DNA of 64,000 nucleotides from Elephas maximus indicus (Eukaryota; Chordata; Mammalia; Proboscidea; Elephantidae): positions 61,893,001 through 61,957,000 of the forward strand of contig NC_064826.1 in NCBI RefSeq assembly GCF_024166365.1, in the 5' to 3' direction. The notes under the pieces were generated by a model that saw only the letters and a program-made list of their open reading frames with translations, made no database searches and was not told the DNA's origin. A program made the translations under genes and the position numbers. The stretch's first letter is position 1, and the number at the start of each line of letters is the position of its first letter. Below are positions 33,634-45,850 of the stretch, one piece after another.

Positions 33634-33789
33634 TATACAATAAAAGCTAAGACAGCCTCCCTTTCCTCCTCAGTCACCCAGTTCCCTGGTCTGGAGCAAC
33701 TGCTGTAGGTAGTTTCTTGGAGATTCTTCCAGGGATAATCCATGCATTTGCCATCATAGATGTATTTTCTCTCCCTCCTCTCTCATTTT

Positions 33790-34260
33790 CTCTTTTTGTT
33801 CACAAAAAAAAGATAGTATATCATATATTCTACTCTGTTCCTTAATTTTTTTCACTCAATAATATATCCTGAAGATCTTTCATAATCTATACATACAAAG
33901 CTTCATCATTCAAGCCAATGGGTACGTAGTGATTCGCTGTACGAGTATACCGTAATTCTAACCAGTCTCTTAATGATGAGCATATTCTATTCGGTACATA
34001 TACAAGATTTTTTATAGAATAAATACCTACAAGTAGAATTGTTGGGTCAAAGACTGTGAGCATTTTTTTAAATAAATGTAATTAAATATATTTTGATAAA
34101 TATAATTCCATAAAAATTGTACCAATTTTCACTCCCAACAGCAATGTATAAGAAGGAAGCAACAAGTTTTTGAAAAACCCACAATTTGAAAAGATAGAAA
34201 ATGTAAACTGAGATACCAAGCTGACAGTATATTGTAACCATTTCACAGTTTGTTGACAAG
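33790..34260 (-). mobile_element. L1-type LINE, antisense
   Basis: 'tttttcactcaataatatat', 'agtagaattgttgggtcaaa' and 'ttttcactcccaacagcaat' appear in the usual antisense order of an old L1 ORF2 end. Confidence 0.65.
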
Positions 34261-34482
34261 CAAGAAAACCATCATCTGGTTAAAAGAGAAAATTTTCAAT
34301 TTTATTTTTTAAAACCATGAAAACTTAAATCTTTCTATTCATAATGTTATTATTAAAAATAATAGGTATTGCCAATAATGATAATAGAGGAAATATTTTA
34401 TGGGATACAAAACTTTCATGACACATAAAACAAGTATATAATTGAACTATGACTTTTTAAAATCTGTATTATAATAATAATA

Positions 34483-34655
34483 AAACCACAAAGAACCCAA
34501 ACCTGTTGCCATCGAGTCGATTCCGACTCATAGCAACCCTATAGGACAGGATAGAACTGCCCCCATAGAGTTTCCAAGGAGTGCCTGGTGGATTTGAACC
34601 GCCGACCTTTTGGTTAGCAGCCGTAGCTCTTAACCACTACACCACCAGAGTTTCC
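34483..34655 (-). mobile_element. AfroSINE
   Basis: Complete minus-strand copy inserted in an (AAT)n stretch; the repeat ataataataa occurs on both sides. Confidence 0.93.
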
Positions 34656-34690
34656 ATAATAATAATGGACATCATTATAAGACTGCGTTA

Positions 34691-34864
34691 GCCCTCAAAC
34701 TGACTAATAGTCTTCTGGAAGTACATTTTACAGCTATTTTAGAAAAAGGCACTACAAGATACTTTTAAAAGAAGTATGAAAATCATTAAAAATATCTTGA
34801 AGTGTTTTTTTCTAAAATAGCTCTAAAATGTACTTCCAGAAGACTTATTAGTCAATTTTAGGGC
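34691..34864. mobile_element. 174-bp palindromic MITE-like element with TA ends
   Basis: The two halves are inverted copies: the left arm begins 'gccctcaaactgactaatag' and the reversed right arm begins 'gccctaaaattgactaataa'. The arms pair over about 80 bases with roughly a tenth mismatched and one small gap. A TA dinucleotide flanks each side (34689-34690 and 34865-34866), as for Tc1/mariner-type elements. There is no coding capacity. Family not recognised. Confidence 0.75.
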
Positions 34865-34884
34865 TAATGTAGAGTCTTGGCTCC

Positions 34885-36210
34885 GCATCAATGTAGATGG
34901 ATCTTGCCTGAAAGCAGAGAATACCAGAATGATGTTTACCTGTGTTTTAGTGACTATACAAATGCATTCAACTGTGTGGATCATAACAAATTATGAATAA
35001 CATTGCGTAAGAATGGGAATTCCAGGACACTTAATTGTGCTCATGCAGAACCTGTACATAGACCAAGAGGCAGGTATTGGAACAGAACAAGGAGATTCTA
35101 CAAGGTTCAAAGTTAGGAAAGGTGTACGTCACGGCTGTATCCCCGCACCATATTTTATTCAATCTGTATGCTGAGCAAATAACCCGAGAAGTTGGACTAT
35201 GTGAAGAAGAACACGGCATCAGGATTGGAGGAAGACTCATTAACAACCTGTGATATACAGGTGACACAACTTGCTAGCTGGAAGCCATGAGGACTTGAAA
35301 CACTGATAAAGATCAAAGACTAAAGCTTTCAGAATGGATTATATCTCAACATAAAGAAACCAAAAGTTCTCATAGCTGGACCAATAAGCAACATCATGAT
35401 AATTATTGAAGTTGTCAAGGATTTCATTTTAACTGGATCCACAATCAATGCCCATGGAACCAGTAGTCAAGAAATCAAAACAATGTATTGCATTGGTCAA
35501 TTCTGAGGCAAAAAAAAAAAAAAAACCTCTTGAAAGTATTAAAAAGTAAAAATGTCACTTTGAGGACTAACGTGCACCTGACCCAAGCCATAGTATTTTC
35601 AATTGCCTCATATGCACATGAAAGCTGGACAGTGAATAAGGAAGACTGAGGAACAACTGATGCCTTTGAATGATGATATTCGTAAAGAATATTGAATATA
35701 CCATGGATTGCCAGAAGAAGGAAACCCTTGTGGTGTAGTAAGTAAGAGCTACGGCTGATAACCAAAAGGTTGGCAGTTCGAATCCACCAGCTGCTCGTTG
35801 GAAACCCTATGGGGCAGTTCTACCCAGTCCTATCGGGTCACTATGAGTTGGAATCGACTCGACAGGCAGGGGTTTGGTTTTTTGGTTTGGCCAGAAGAAA
35901 GAACAAATCTTTCTTGAAGAAATATAGCCAGGGTGCTCCTTAGAAGTGAGGATGGCGAGACTTTGTCTCATGTACTTTGGACGTGTCATCAGGAAGGACC
36001 AATCCCTTGTGAAGGACATCATGTTTGGTAAAGTAGAGGGCCAGTGAAAAAGAGGAAGACCCTCAGTGAGATGGATTGACAGTGGCTGCAACAATGGGCT
36101 CAATCATAGCAACCATCGTGAGGACGGCACAGGACTGGGCAGTGCTTCATTCTGTTATATGTAGGATCGCTATGAATTGGAACTGACTCAACAGCACCTA
36201 ACAATAACAA
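34885..36210 (+). mobile_element. RTE LINE copy C, 5'-truncated
   Basis: Plus-strand RTE starting in the reverse transcriptase region and ending with 'cagcacctaacaataacaac'. The coding sequence is heavily broken. The catalytic box is YTGD instead of YADD (35254-35265) and the codon before it is a stop. An AfroSINE interrupts the copy at 35720-35889. Confidence 0.9.
35720..35889 (+). mobile_element. AfroSINE inside RTE-C
   Basis: Complete plus-strand copy with a perfect 10-bp target duplication, gccagaagaa, at 35710-35719 and 35890-35899. Confidence 0.95.
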
Positions 36211-38154
36211 CATAAAAATCATACAACAGATCCTAGATCGAAGACCAAATACTATGGTATTTCATAAAATGAAAAAAGCTTTACAAACTTAGAAAAACAG
36301 CAGAAACAGAAAAATCAAAGCCCAGAATTTTGCATGTAAGAGCCTTAAGGAATTTGAATGCAGACCAGATAGTTCTCCCCTTCGGTAAGCATTGGAGTGG
36401 TTTCTATGTGTACCAGGTGATTATTCCATAAAAAGAAGAATAAAGTATGCATTGGCACCAGCTCAGAAAGTGTCGCTTCTAGTTATATGTGATGTAAATA
36501 GATCAAAATGTATTTTATGAAGAATTGGCCGATTAAGTTCAGAGTGATATGTCTTATAAAATTTCCTAACAAAAGCATCAGCCATAATTAAAAAATTAAA
36601 AATAGAAACCAAGTCCCCCTTTAAAGAAAAGAATTCTCAAATTTTTTCAACCATCATTTTGGCATCCAGAATTCATCAAGACCTGCTCAACTGAAAACCA
36701 ATGCCACCATGTGGATTTTTCTGATCATATTACAGAGATTGGACCAGATGGTTCAGTGGGAAACCTCATCATTGAAACTCTCTGATTAAAAGTGGCTGAG
36801 CAAGTAGTTTTAAAGACAAAGTCCCAAATAGCTAGTTATTTCATTTAAATTATGTCTACAAAATGCCAAAGAAAACCATTTGGTCAATTTTGTTAAATAA
36901 CTACCGGTCAAGACAGTGAAACAAACAAACAAAAAACCAAACCAGTCATTTTGCATCATGTAAGGAATAAAAAACTGTCTTTTGGCTGAATTTTTCATAA
37001 TTCACTCAGATATTTTTCATGTTACAATCTTAGCCCTGGTCTCAGATGACAGAGAAAAAGCAGGCAAAAACGCTTCCTTACCACAGTACTTCAAAATTAA
37101 CCTAATTATGTAACTCTGTAGCATCTTTCAACACAAAATATAAGCCAAAAACATGACTTCAACATAGGACGCACATCGCATGAAAATGAGGTAGCTCTGC
37201 TCTTTCAGAAGAATGGGCAAGAAATGCATTAAAGTGATTGAACTTTATGTGTAACACTAATATTAAACTTTCTGTTCCGATTCACGCACAATAGCATGCT
37301 CATCATCATCATCACCCCCATTTGTAGTATCAAAATCATCTAACGTGATCCTGGAGCATTAAGAAGTCTTACGTTTAAATGTCAATTAATTCTCCATCCT
37401 ATTGTGTCTTCAACATTCTGATTTCATTCTGCAGCTACTTCAAGTTGACCATCCTTAAGATGTATTTTGTACACTAGTATCTTCTCTCTCAAGCAAAATA
37501 AGATTTCATGCCCTTCAGGAGTATAAAGAGAATTGATTTTATATCTCTTCAGATAAACAAGTCTCCAGTACAAATATAGGAGTCAGTCCCTGGATTTCTG
37601 GGATAATGTGTCTTACATGTTCCCCAGATGCTGCTACCATGGTGACAGACTAACTGGCAACATTCTAGACTGCTTTGTTATAAAGGCTGGTTCTGTTATC
37701 TCTTAAAGCAAAAAAAGGCTTTTAAAAAAATGAATAAAACAAAAAGTTTCCCAAGTCATTGCCCCTTTTCTGTGTATCTACAGTGAAGTCTAGACAAGAT
37801 TTAGTCTAGACTAATATCCTATTGCTATTTCTCACGTGCAGTTTCTATGGTTTTCTTCATTCTTACATCTTTTAAAAGTTGTTGAATTCATTAATAAACC
37901 AGACATTTAGCCACCATGACAACCATTATCTTCACAATGAATCAAAAAATCCTTCATGCAGGTTGATTGAATTTAGTTATTAAAATATCCAGAAAAAAAA
38001 CAAGATGAATTTTTTTTTTTTAGATTGTGGTTAATTAGTTTTGAAGCAAACATGACCAAAGGAAGGAATTAGCTAGATGTCTAATTATTTTTCTTTAACA
38101 CTTTGCAAAAGGATTCTAAGACCAGCGTAATTAATTTTCTATAACAATATCTAT
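36211..38154. other. Intergenic stretch without a recognised feature
   Basis: AT-rich single-copy DNA with a short (ATC)n at about 37297-37311. No gene supported. Confidence 0.5.
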
Positions 38155-38350
38155 AGATAATGAGTTCTTTACATACATTGTCTCAGCTGAGTCTTACAAA
38201 TAATCCTGGAAATTAGCAATTATTATTCTGCTTTACAGATGAGGAAATTGAGGCACAGAAGAATTAAATAAATTGCCTACAGTTGTTCATTTAGTAAGGT
38301 TGTGGCAGAACTGGGCTTGCACCCTTATCTGTCAACTTCGAGTATTATGG
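38155..38350 (-). mobile_element. MIR SINE, antisense
   Basis: Core 'tttacagatgaggaaattga' preceded by 'cattgtctcagctgagtctt'. Confidence 0.8.
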
Positions 38351-38457
38351 TTACTTATTTGTGAGTGAAAATAAAGAGGTTTCTGAGATACTCATCTCCA
38401 GAGAATAAAGCCAGAGGAAATTAATTTAAATCATAATGGTGCGTATTGAAGCTAGCT

Positions 38458-38655
38458 ATGCTGTTGTTAGTTACTGTTTAGACCATTCTGACTCATGGCA
38501 ACCCATCATGCAGAGTAGCACTGCTTCATAAGCTTTCAAGGCTGTGATGTTTCAGAAGCAGATGACCAGACTTTACTTTTGACACACCTCTGAGTGGGTT
38601 TGAACCTCCAACCATTCAGTTAGTAGTTCAGGCTTAACCATTTGTACCACCCAGC
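38458..38655 (-). mobile_element. AfroSINE, longer subtype
   Basis: Diverged minus-strand copy starting with the RTE-like tail 'gctgttgttagttactgttt' and ending near 'ttgtaccacccagc'. Confidence 0.82.
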
Positions 38656-39375
38656 TATATAAAGTTCTTTTCTACCAATGAAAATAGGATGGGGGCAAGG
38701 AGCAGCCTAGGTTAAAATGGGTATTAGTAATGTTCCAGTTCTTAAATTGACTGATGGGTTCACTGGTGCTCGTTACATCACCATATATTATCCCTTATGT
38801 ATGTGCTACATTTTTCTGTATGTATTAATGTAATATTACGTATTACATTAATATAATGTATTTTATTACATTAATGTGATAAAAATATTTTTAAAAGAAA
38901 TTAATTGTTGAGGGAGGTTGTAAAATCTTTGTCTAAGTGTCTTAAAAATCAATGCTTCCCCCTGGGTAACTTCAATGTAGTCCAGGAGTGGATTCGACAC
39001 TGCCATGGCACTCACAGAAGCCCCAACTGTACACTTGACTATTGTCACTGTTTCTTTTCTATTTCTGTATGAGAACTCAAATCACTCCACTGGGGATTAG
39101 AGAAAATCTGCCTTTGAGATAAGAATAGAACAAAACCCCAAGAGGATTAGTTCTTCAAGAGGTTTATATGTCCACTTCTTCAAGGAAGGTCACTTTGATT
39201 CAAGTAGACAATTTTGAATTTGGATTTCAGTGTTTGGATAACTAATATTAACCGATAGATGCCTTTCCTTGATGTTAAGATACTAGGCTATGTTTCTAGA
39301 ATACCAAACCATCGTCATGTTAAAGGGCAAAAGTATTCCATTTTTCTCACAATAGTAGTTTTCTGTTAGCATATG
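38656..39375. other. Intergenic stretch with an AT-rich hairpin
   Basis: No gene. Contains the hairpin at 38823-38853. Confidence 0.45.
38823..38853. repeat. Perfect 13-bp inverted repeat (hairpin)
   Basis: 'tattaatgtaata' and its exact reverse complement are separated by five bases (ttacg). A further 'attacattaatgtgat' follows, so the unit is partly repeated. Confidence 0.8.
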
Positions 39376-39588
39376 CATTAGGGAGCTCTGGTGGTACAGC
39401 GGTTAAGCACTCAGCCGCTACCAGAAAGGTCATCAGTTTGAACCCACCAGCCAGTGGGACAAAGATGTGTCAGTCTGCTTCCGTAAAGATTTACAGCCTT
39501 GAAAACCCTATGGGGCAGTTCTCCTCTGCCCTATAAGGTCATTATGAGTTGGGATAGATTGAATGCGACAAGTGTGGTTTGGTTTTTG
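39376..39588 (+). mobile_element. AfroSINE, subtype with insertion
   Basis: Complete plus-strand copy with a perfect 11-bp target duplication, gttagcatatg, at 39365-39375 and 39589-39599. Confidence 0.95.
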
Positions 39589-39599
39589 GTTAGCATATG

Positions 39600-40854
39600 T
39601 GTTCTGTCAGTGACCCCAATAAGGGTAGGCTAATCCATAATTATTTTTGTTTTATCCCATTCTCAAAGATATCTGATGGACCAGCCTCTATTGCGGCTTG
39701 GTCTTACTGTATTTATTTTTATTGTAAAAGTAATCACACCTATGGTTATAAGAAGTCAGCCCCCAGTCCCACTTTACAGAGGTAACAGTTGTCTTTTACC
39801 ATTTGTATTTGGTTCTTTTTATTATTTCTATAACTCTGAATGATAGTTCTATGGTACTATTTCTTGATTTTGCATAAGCTTCTGAAAGTTTTATTTTTAC
39901 TTTTATCAAAATTGCACATACATAACTTAAAAAGTCAAATAATACTGCAAAGCTTATCATGAAGAATAGCATCCTCTGAGAGTCCCATGCCCTAATCTCT
40001 CATACCCACTCCCCAGAGGCAACTTTTCTTTCCTTTTTTTAAATCTTTTCCTTTGGATATTTGTATTCATAATTGTAAATAATATGCTTATACTGTTACT
40101 CTTATTATTCCATTTTAGATGTTTATATGTCAACTTGTTACTATGAGAAATTTGGATTTGACTCCCGTACACCATTTCCCCACGTTGTTTTCTACTCAAC
40201 CTTAAAATTTTTTGGTCATATAAGTGTTAATTTTTACATTATTCTTATATAAATATTATTTATCACTAAGCCACATAGTGCTGTTTAATTTTCTATTTAC
40301 TTATTGCTAATTCTTTCACCATCTCTCCAGTAGGACTGTAGAACTCATCTCATTACGTACAAATATATCACGAGCTATCAGTTCTGTTTTTTTGTTTGTT
40401 TGTTTTTTGTGACATCCCTCCTAGAAATTGGTCCTCCGCTCGCATCTGTACTAATTGCTCTCTAGGCCTGCTACATGGTGACAGCCTAGAATTTTCTCTA
40501 ATTACCATCCTGGGTTTTCCCTTCGCCTCTCCTCTGTGTTGAATCCCTTGTTTCCCGGGGCCTATGTCTTCCTTTTTTTTTAACTTCCTCATTTTAGTAA
40601 AGGTATTATCTGATAGCTTCCTAAGAGTTCATGGGAACAATATTTTTGAAATCTTGCACATCAAAAAGTGTCTTTAATTTACCTTCTTACTTGATTAACA
40701 CTGGGTAGAGAATCCAGGGAGGCTGGAAATCATCTTTCCCTAGACTTTTGACAGCACTGGTCTCTTCTCTTCCAGCTCCCAGTGTTGTTGTAGAGACGCA
40801 TGGTGCCATTCTGATCCCTAAATTTGTTTCTTTCTTTATGGGAGCCTTTATAAA
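39600..40854. other. Intergenic stretch, probable old LINE debris
   Basis: 39690-40070 has the look of old antisense LINE sequence ('actccccagaggcaactttt'), but I cannot name it. The remainder is unassigned. A T/G-rich run is at about 40385-40410. Confidence 0.4.
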
Positions 40855-41120
40855 ACATTCATTCATTCACAAATATTTATTGAGCAGCCATTACTATGCC
40901 AGGCTCTGTTTTAGATGCTAGGGTTTACAGCATCGAAAAAAAGGGGGGGGGGCACATATCCCTGCCTTTGTATAACTTATATTCTGGGTGAGATAAATAA
41001 TAAGCAAGATAAGTAAGAAACATAAGTAGTACATTAGATAATGACGAGTACCCAAGCAAAGAAAGACGTATGTAGTGTTAGGGATGAAAATTCTGGATAA
41101 GAACTCACTGAGAAGGGAGA
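40855..41120 (-). mobile_element. L2 LINE 3' end, antisense
   Basis: 'aaatatttattgagcagcca', 'atgccaggctctgttttaga' and 'tccctgcctttgtataactt' in the usual antisense order. A G-run lies at about 40943-40951. Confidence 0.65.
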
Positions 41121-41779
41121 AGTTGTCAATTGAGTTGGGAAAGCCTATAGGAATAATAGGTTGGGTGGGTGTATATCAATAGCTCAGTATTGTTCAAATT
41201 GAATTTGAGATGCCAAATAGAGATATCAAGTAGACAGTCTGGAGAAAAGTCCAAACTGAAATTAAATTTAAGAATCATCGGTACATTGGAGAATGAGATC
41301 ACCCAAGGTATGTGAGTAGATAGAAAAGAGAAGGCCAACGATTAAGCCCTGAGGCACTTCAACAGAGGTGGAAGAGATGAAAAGAGCCAGTAAAAGAGGG
41401 GCAATCAGAAGTCAGGAAGAAAACTAGGTAAGTGCAGAGTCTGGCAATCAAGTGAATTGGTGTCTCAAGGGCCAGAGAGTGATCATCTGTGCCAAATGCT
41501 GTTGATAGGTCAAGAAAGATGAGGCCTAAGAAATGACCACAGATGTAGTATCATGGAGGTCATCAGTGAGTTTGAGTAGAACAGATTCAATGGCATGGTG
41601 GGTATGAAAACATATTTGGAGTTAGTTTAAGAGAAAATGGGCTGAGAGAAATTGGAGATGGCAAGCAAGTATAGACAACTCCTTCCAATAGTGTTGTTGC
41701 TGAAAAGGGAAGGAGAAAAGCGGAACAGTAGCTGGAGAAGTGGGATTAAGAAAAGGTTGGCTTTTATACAGATACATAT
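41121..41779. repeat. Mammal-wide interspersed repeat, left of RTE-B
   Basis: Stretches such as 'aaatgctgttgataggtcaa' and 'gtatagacaactccttccaa' belong to a recurrent mammalian repeat that resumes right of RTE-B at about 44740-45000 ('gatgatgcaggagagaaagg'). I do not recall its name. RTE-B inserted into it. Confidence 0.55.
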
Positions 41780-44692
41780 TGTTGTTGCTGTTGTTAGGTG
41801 CCGCCGAGTCGGTTCCGACTCATAGCGACGCTATGCAAAAGAGAACGAAACACTGCCCGGTCCAGCGCCATCTTTACAATCGTTGTCATGCTTGAGCCCA
41901 TTGTTGCAGCCACTGTGTCAATGCACCTTGTTGAGAGTCTTCCTCTTTTCCGCTGACCCTGTACTCTGCCAAGCATGATGTCCTTCTCCAGGGACTGATA
42001 CCTCCGGGCAACATGTCCAAAGTATGTAAGACGCAGTCTCACCATCCTTTTCTCTCAGGAGCATTCTGGCTGCACTTCTTCCAAGACAGATTTGTTCGTT
42101 CTTTTGGCAGTCCATGGTATATTCAATATTTTTCACCAACACCACAATTCAAACGCATCAATTCTTCTTCGGTCTTCCTTATTCATTGTCCAGCTTTCAC
42201 ATGCATATGACAAGATTGAAAATACCATGGCTTGGGTCAGGCGCACCTTAGTCTCCAGGGTGACATCTTTGCTCTTCAATGATTTGAAGAGGTCCTTTGC
42301 AGCAAATTTACCCCATGCAATGTGTCTTTTGATTTCTTGACTGCTGCTTCCGTGGGTGTTGATTGTGGATCCAAGTAAAATGAACTCATTGACAACTTCA
42401 ACCTTTTCTCCGTTTGTCATGATGTTGCTCATTAGTCCGGTTGTGAGGATTTTTGTTTTCTTTATGTGAGGTGCAATCCATACTGAAGGCTGTGGTCTTT
42501 GATCTTCATTAGTAAGTGCTTCAAGTCCTTTTCACTTTCAGCAAGCAAGGTTGTGTCATCTGCATAACACAAGTTGTTAATGAGTCTTCCTCCAATCCTG
42601 ATGCGCCATTCTTCTTCATATAGTCCAGCTTCTCATATTATTTGCTCAGCATACAGATTAAATAGGTACGGTGAAGGAATACAACCCTGACGCACACCTT
42701 TCCTGACTTTAAACCAATCAGTATCCCCTTGTTCTGTCTGAACAACTGCCTCTTGATCTATGTAAAGGTTCCTCATGAGCACAACTAAGTGTTCTGGAAT
42801 TCCCATTCTTCGCAATGTTATCCATAGTTTGTTATGATCCACAGTCGAATACCTTTGCATAGTCAATAAAACACAGGTAAACATCCTTCTGGTATTCTCG
42901 TCTCTCCATCTGACATCAGCAATGATATCCCTGGTTCCACGTCCTCTTCTGAAACCAGCCTGAATTTCTGGCAGTTACCTGTCGATATACTGCTACAGCC
43001 GTTTTTGAATAATCTTCAGCAAAATTTTGCTTGCATGTGATATTGATGATATTGTTCTATGATTTCCACATTCGGTTAGATCACCTTTCTTGGGAATAGG
43101 CATGAATATGGAGCTCTTCCAGTCAGTTGGCCAGGAAGCTGTCTTCCATATTTCTTGGCAGAGACGAGTGAGCACCCCCAGTGATGCATTTGTTTGTCGA
43201 AACGTCTCAATTGATATTCCATCAATTTCTGGAGCCTCGTTTTTCGCCAATGCCTTCAATGCAGCTTGGACTTCTTCCTTCAATACCATCGGTTTCTGAT
43301 CATATGCTACCTTTTGAAATGGTTGAACATCGACTAATTCTTTTTGGTATAATGACTCTGTGTATTCCTTCCATCTTCTTTTGATGCTTCCTGCATAGCT
43401 TAATATTTTCCCCATGGAATCCTTCACTATTACAACTCGAGGCTTGAATTTTTTCTTCAGTTCTTTCAGCTTGAGAAACACCGAGCGTGTTCTTCCCTTT
43501 TGGTTTTCTGTCTCCAGCTCTTTGCACATGTCATTATAATACTCTACTTTGTCTTCTCGAGATGCCCTTTGAAATCTTCTGTTCAGTTCTTTTACTTCAT
43601 CAATTCTTCCTTTTGCTTTAGCTGCTCAATGCTCAAGAGCAGGTTTCAGAGTCTCCTTTGACATCCATCTTGGTCTTCTCTTTCTTTCCTGTCTTTTCAA
43701 TGACCTCTTGCTTTCTTCATGGATGATGTCCTTGATGTCATTCCACAACTCGTCTGGTCTTTGGTCACTAGTGTTCAATGTGTCAAATCTATTCTTTAGA
43801 TGGTCTCTAAGTTCAGGTGGAATATACTCAAGGTCATATTTTGGCTCTCATGGACTTGCTGTGATTTTCTTCAGTTTCAACTTGAACTTGAATATGAGCA
43901 ATTGATGGTTTGTTCCACAGTCGGCCCCTGGCCTTGTTCTGATTGATGATATTGAGCTTTTCCATAGTCTCTTTCCACAGATGTGGTCAATTTGATTTCT
44001 GTGTGTTCCATCTGGCGAGGTCCATGTGTGTAGTCGCCGTTTATGTTAGTGAAAGAAGGTATTTGCAATGAAGAAGTCATTGGTCTTGCAAAATTCTATC
44101 ATTTGATCTGTGGCATTTTTTCTATCACCAAGGCCATATTTTGCAACTACCCATCCTTCTTGGTTTCCAACTTTTGCATTCCAATCACCAGCAATTATCA
44201 ATGCATCTTGATTGCATGTTTGATCAATTTCAGACTGCAGCAGCTGATAAAAATCTTCTATTTCTTCATCTTTGGCCCTAGTGGTTGGTGCGTAAATTTG
44301 AATAATAGTCGTATTAACTGGTCTTCCTTGTAGGCATGTGGATATTATCCTAACACCGACAGCGTGGTACTTCAGGATAGATCTCGAAACATTCTTTTTA
44401 AGGATGAACGCAACACCAATCCTCTTCAAGTTGTCATTCCCAACATAGCAGAGTATATGACTGTCTGATTCAAAATGGCCAATACCAGTCCATTTCAGCT
44501 CACTAATGCCTGAGATATCGATGTTTATGCATTCCATTTCATTTTTGATGATTTCCAATTTTCCTAGATTCAGGCTTCGTATATTCCAGGTTCCGATTAT
44601 TAATGGATGTTTTCAGGTGTGTCTTCTCATTTTGAGTCGTGCCACATCAGCAAATGAAGGTCCCGAAAGCTTTACTCCATCCATGTCATTAG
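41780..44692 (-). mobile_element. RTE LINE copy B, long copy
   Basis: Minus-strand RTE from the GTT-repeat tail at the left to just upstream of the endonuclease frame ('ccatgtcatt') at the right. Flanks 41738-41779 and 44711-44751 are near-identical over about 41 bases with three or four differences, best read as a long target duplication. About 18 unmatched bases (44693-44710) sit at the 5' junction. Confidence 0.93.
41794..44558 (-). pseudogene. RTE endonuclease-reverse transcriptase relic (copy B)
   Basis: Endonuclease at 44046-44558 with ISELKWTGIGHF near its start and AGDWNAKVGN further on; this is the best-preserved N-terminal half in the window. It continues in broken pieces at 43877-44080, 42993-43529 (178 codons, reverse transcriptase with EIDGIS), 42633-42884, 42133-42432 and 41794-42045. 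The catalytic box YADD is preserved (42555-42566) but lies between a stop (from a CGA codon) near 42636 and a one-base deletion near 42466 relative to copy A. Not functional. Confidence 0.9.
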
Positions 44693-44739
44693 GTACATTA
44701 CAGGTACATAAGAAGTAGGATTAAGAAAAAGTTGGTTTT

Positions 44740-45260
44740 ATACAGATACATAAAATATACAAATATAGTAAGAATATATTTGTATTCTAATGAAATATGA
44801 TTCACAGAGAAAGAAAATTTGATGATGCAGGAGAGAAAGGGGAGAATTGCTGGAGCAAAGTCCTTGAGGAGGCAAGAGGGGATGGAATCTAACACACAAG
44901 TAGAGAAGCTGGTCTTTGCTAGGAGAGTTCATCAAAAATAACAGGAGAGAAGGTGGAATGTGATACTTCTGATGCAGGTTAGGAGGATATTGTGGTGGTA
45001 GGAGTTTGTGGAAGAACTTTTTCAATTGATTCAAAAATTTTCTTGTCAAAAGATAGCAAGATTGTTAGCTGAAAGTGAGGATGCTGGCAGAGGGCTGGAG
45101 TTTCATGTGAAAGAAAAAGACAGGAAGTAGCCACTAGGAGAGAGAATGAACCTGGGAAATATGACGTGAGTAATGCAGCATTAGGGCCCATTTGGGTTAG
45201 TGTCACTAATTCATGGTGAAACCAGTCAGCACAGTGGTATGTTTTTCTCCAAAAAAGAGT
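44740..45260. repeat. Mammal-wide interspersed repeat, right of RTE-B
   Basis: Continuation of the repeat at 41121-41779 ('gagaattgctggagcaaagt'). Name unknown. Confidence 0.5.
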
Positions 45261-45439
45261 CAAGGGAGATGAGGATATAAGTTCTCTTTATTCCCAGAAT
45301 TATGTAATTTCTCAATGAGTACCTCGATGTTTTTTTTTTTTTTTTTAATTCATTTTGGTAGGCAATTTGTGGGCTCTTTCAAAATGAAATTTCATGCTCT
45401 TTGGTTATGGGAAAATTTCATTGTTATTATGGAAAATTT

Positions 45440-45850
45440 CTCTTTTTTAATAATTTTATTTTTTAGTTAAAATATGTGCAGCAAAACATACATCAATTCA
45501 ACAATTTCCACATGTACAGTTCAGTGGCATTGATTAAAAAAAAATTGATTACGTTCTCCAAATTATGCAGCCATTCTTGCTATCCATTTCCAAATTATTC
45601 CACCATTAAAGCTCTAAGCTTCTTATCTAATCTTTCAAGTTGCTGTTGTCAATTTGATCACATATAGATAATTCTGTAAAAAAGCACGATGCTCAAGGTA
45701 GACATTTTCACTAATTAAACTATTGTTTGTTTTAAATAAGATTTCAGGGGGTATTTTTAGTTTAAAGTTTAAAGATTATTTTAGGGGGATAGTTTTGGAG
45801 GTTCATCTAGCCTCAATGGCTCCTAAAGTCTGGATACCATAAGAAATTGA
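45440..45850 (+). repeat. Interspersed repeat related to 4690-4865
   Basis: 'catcaattcaacaatttcca' through 'gttgctgttgtcaatttgat' and 'ttaaagtttaaagattattt' form one unit. Its right half is shared with 4690-4865. Probably the 3' part of an older LINE; family not named. Confidence 0.6.
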
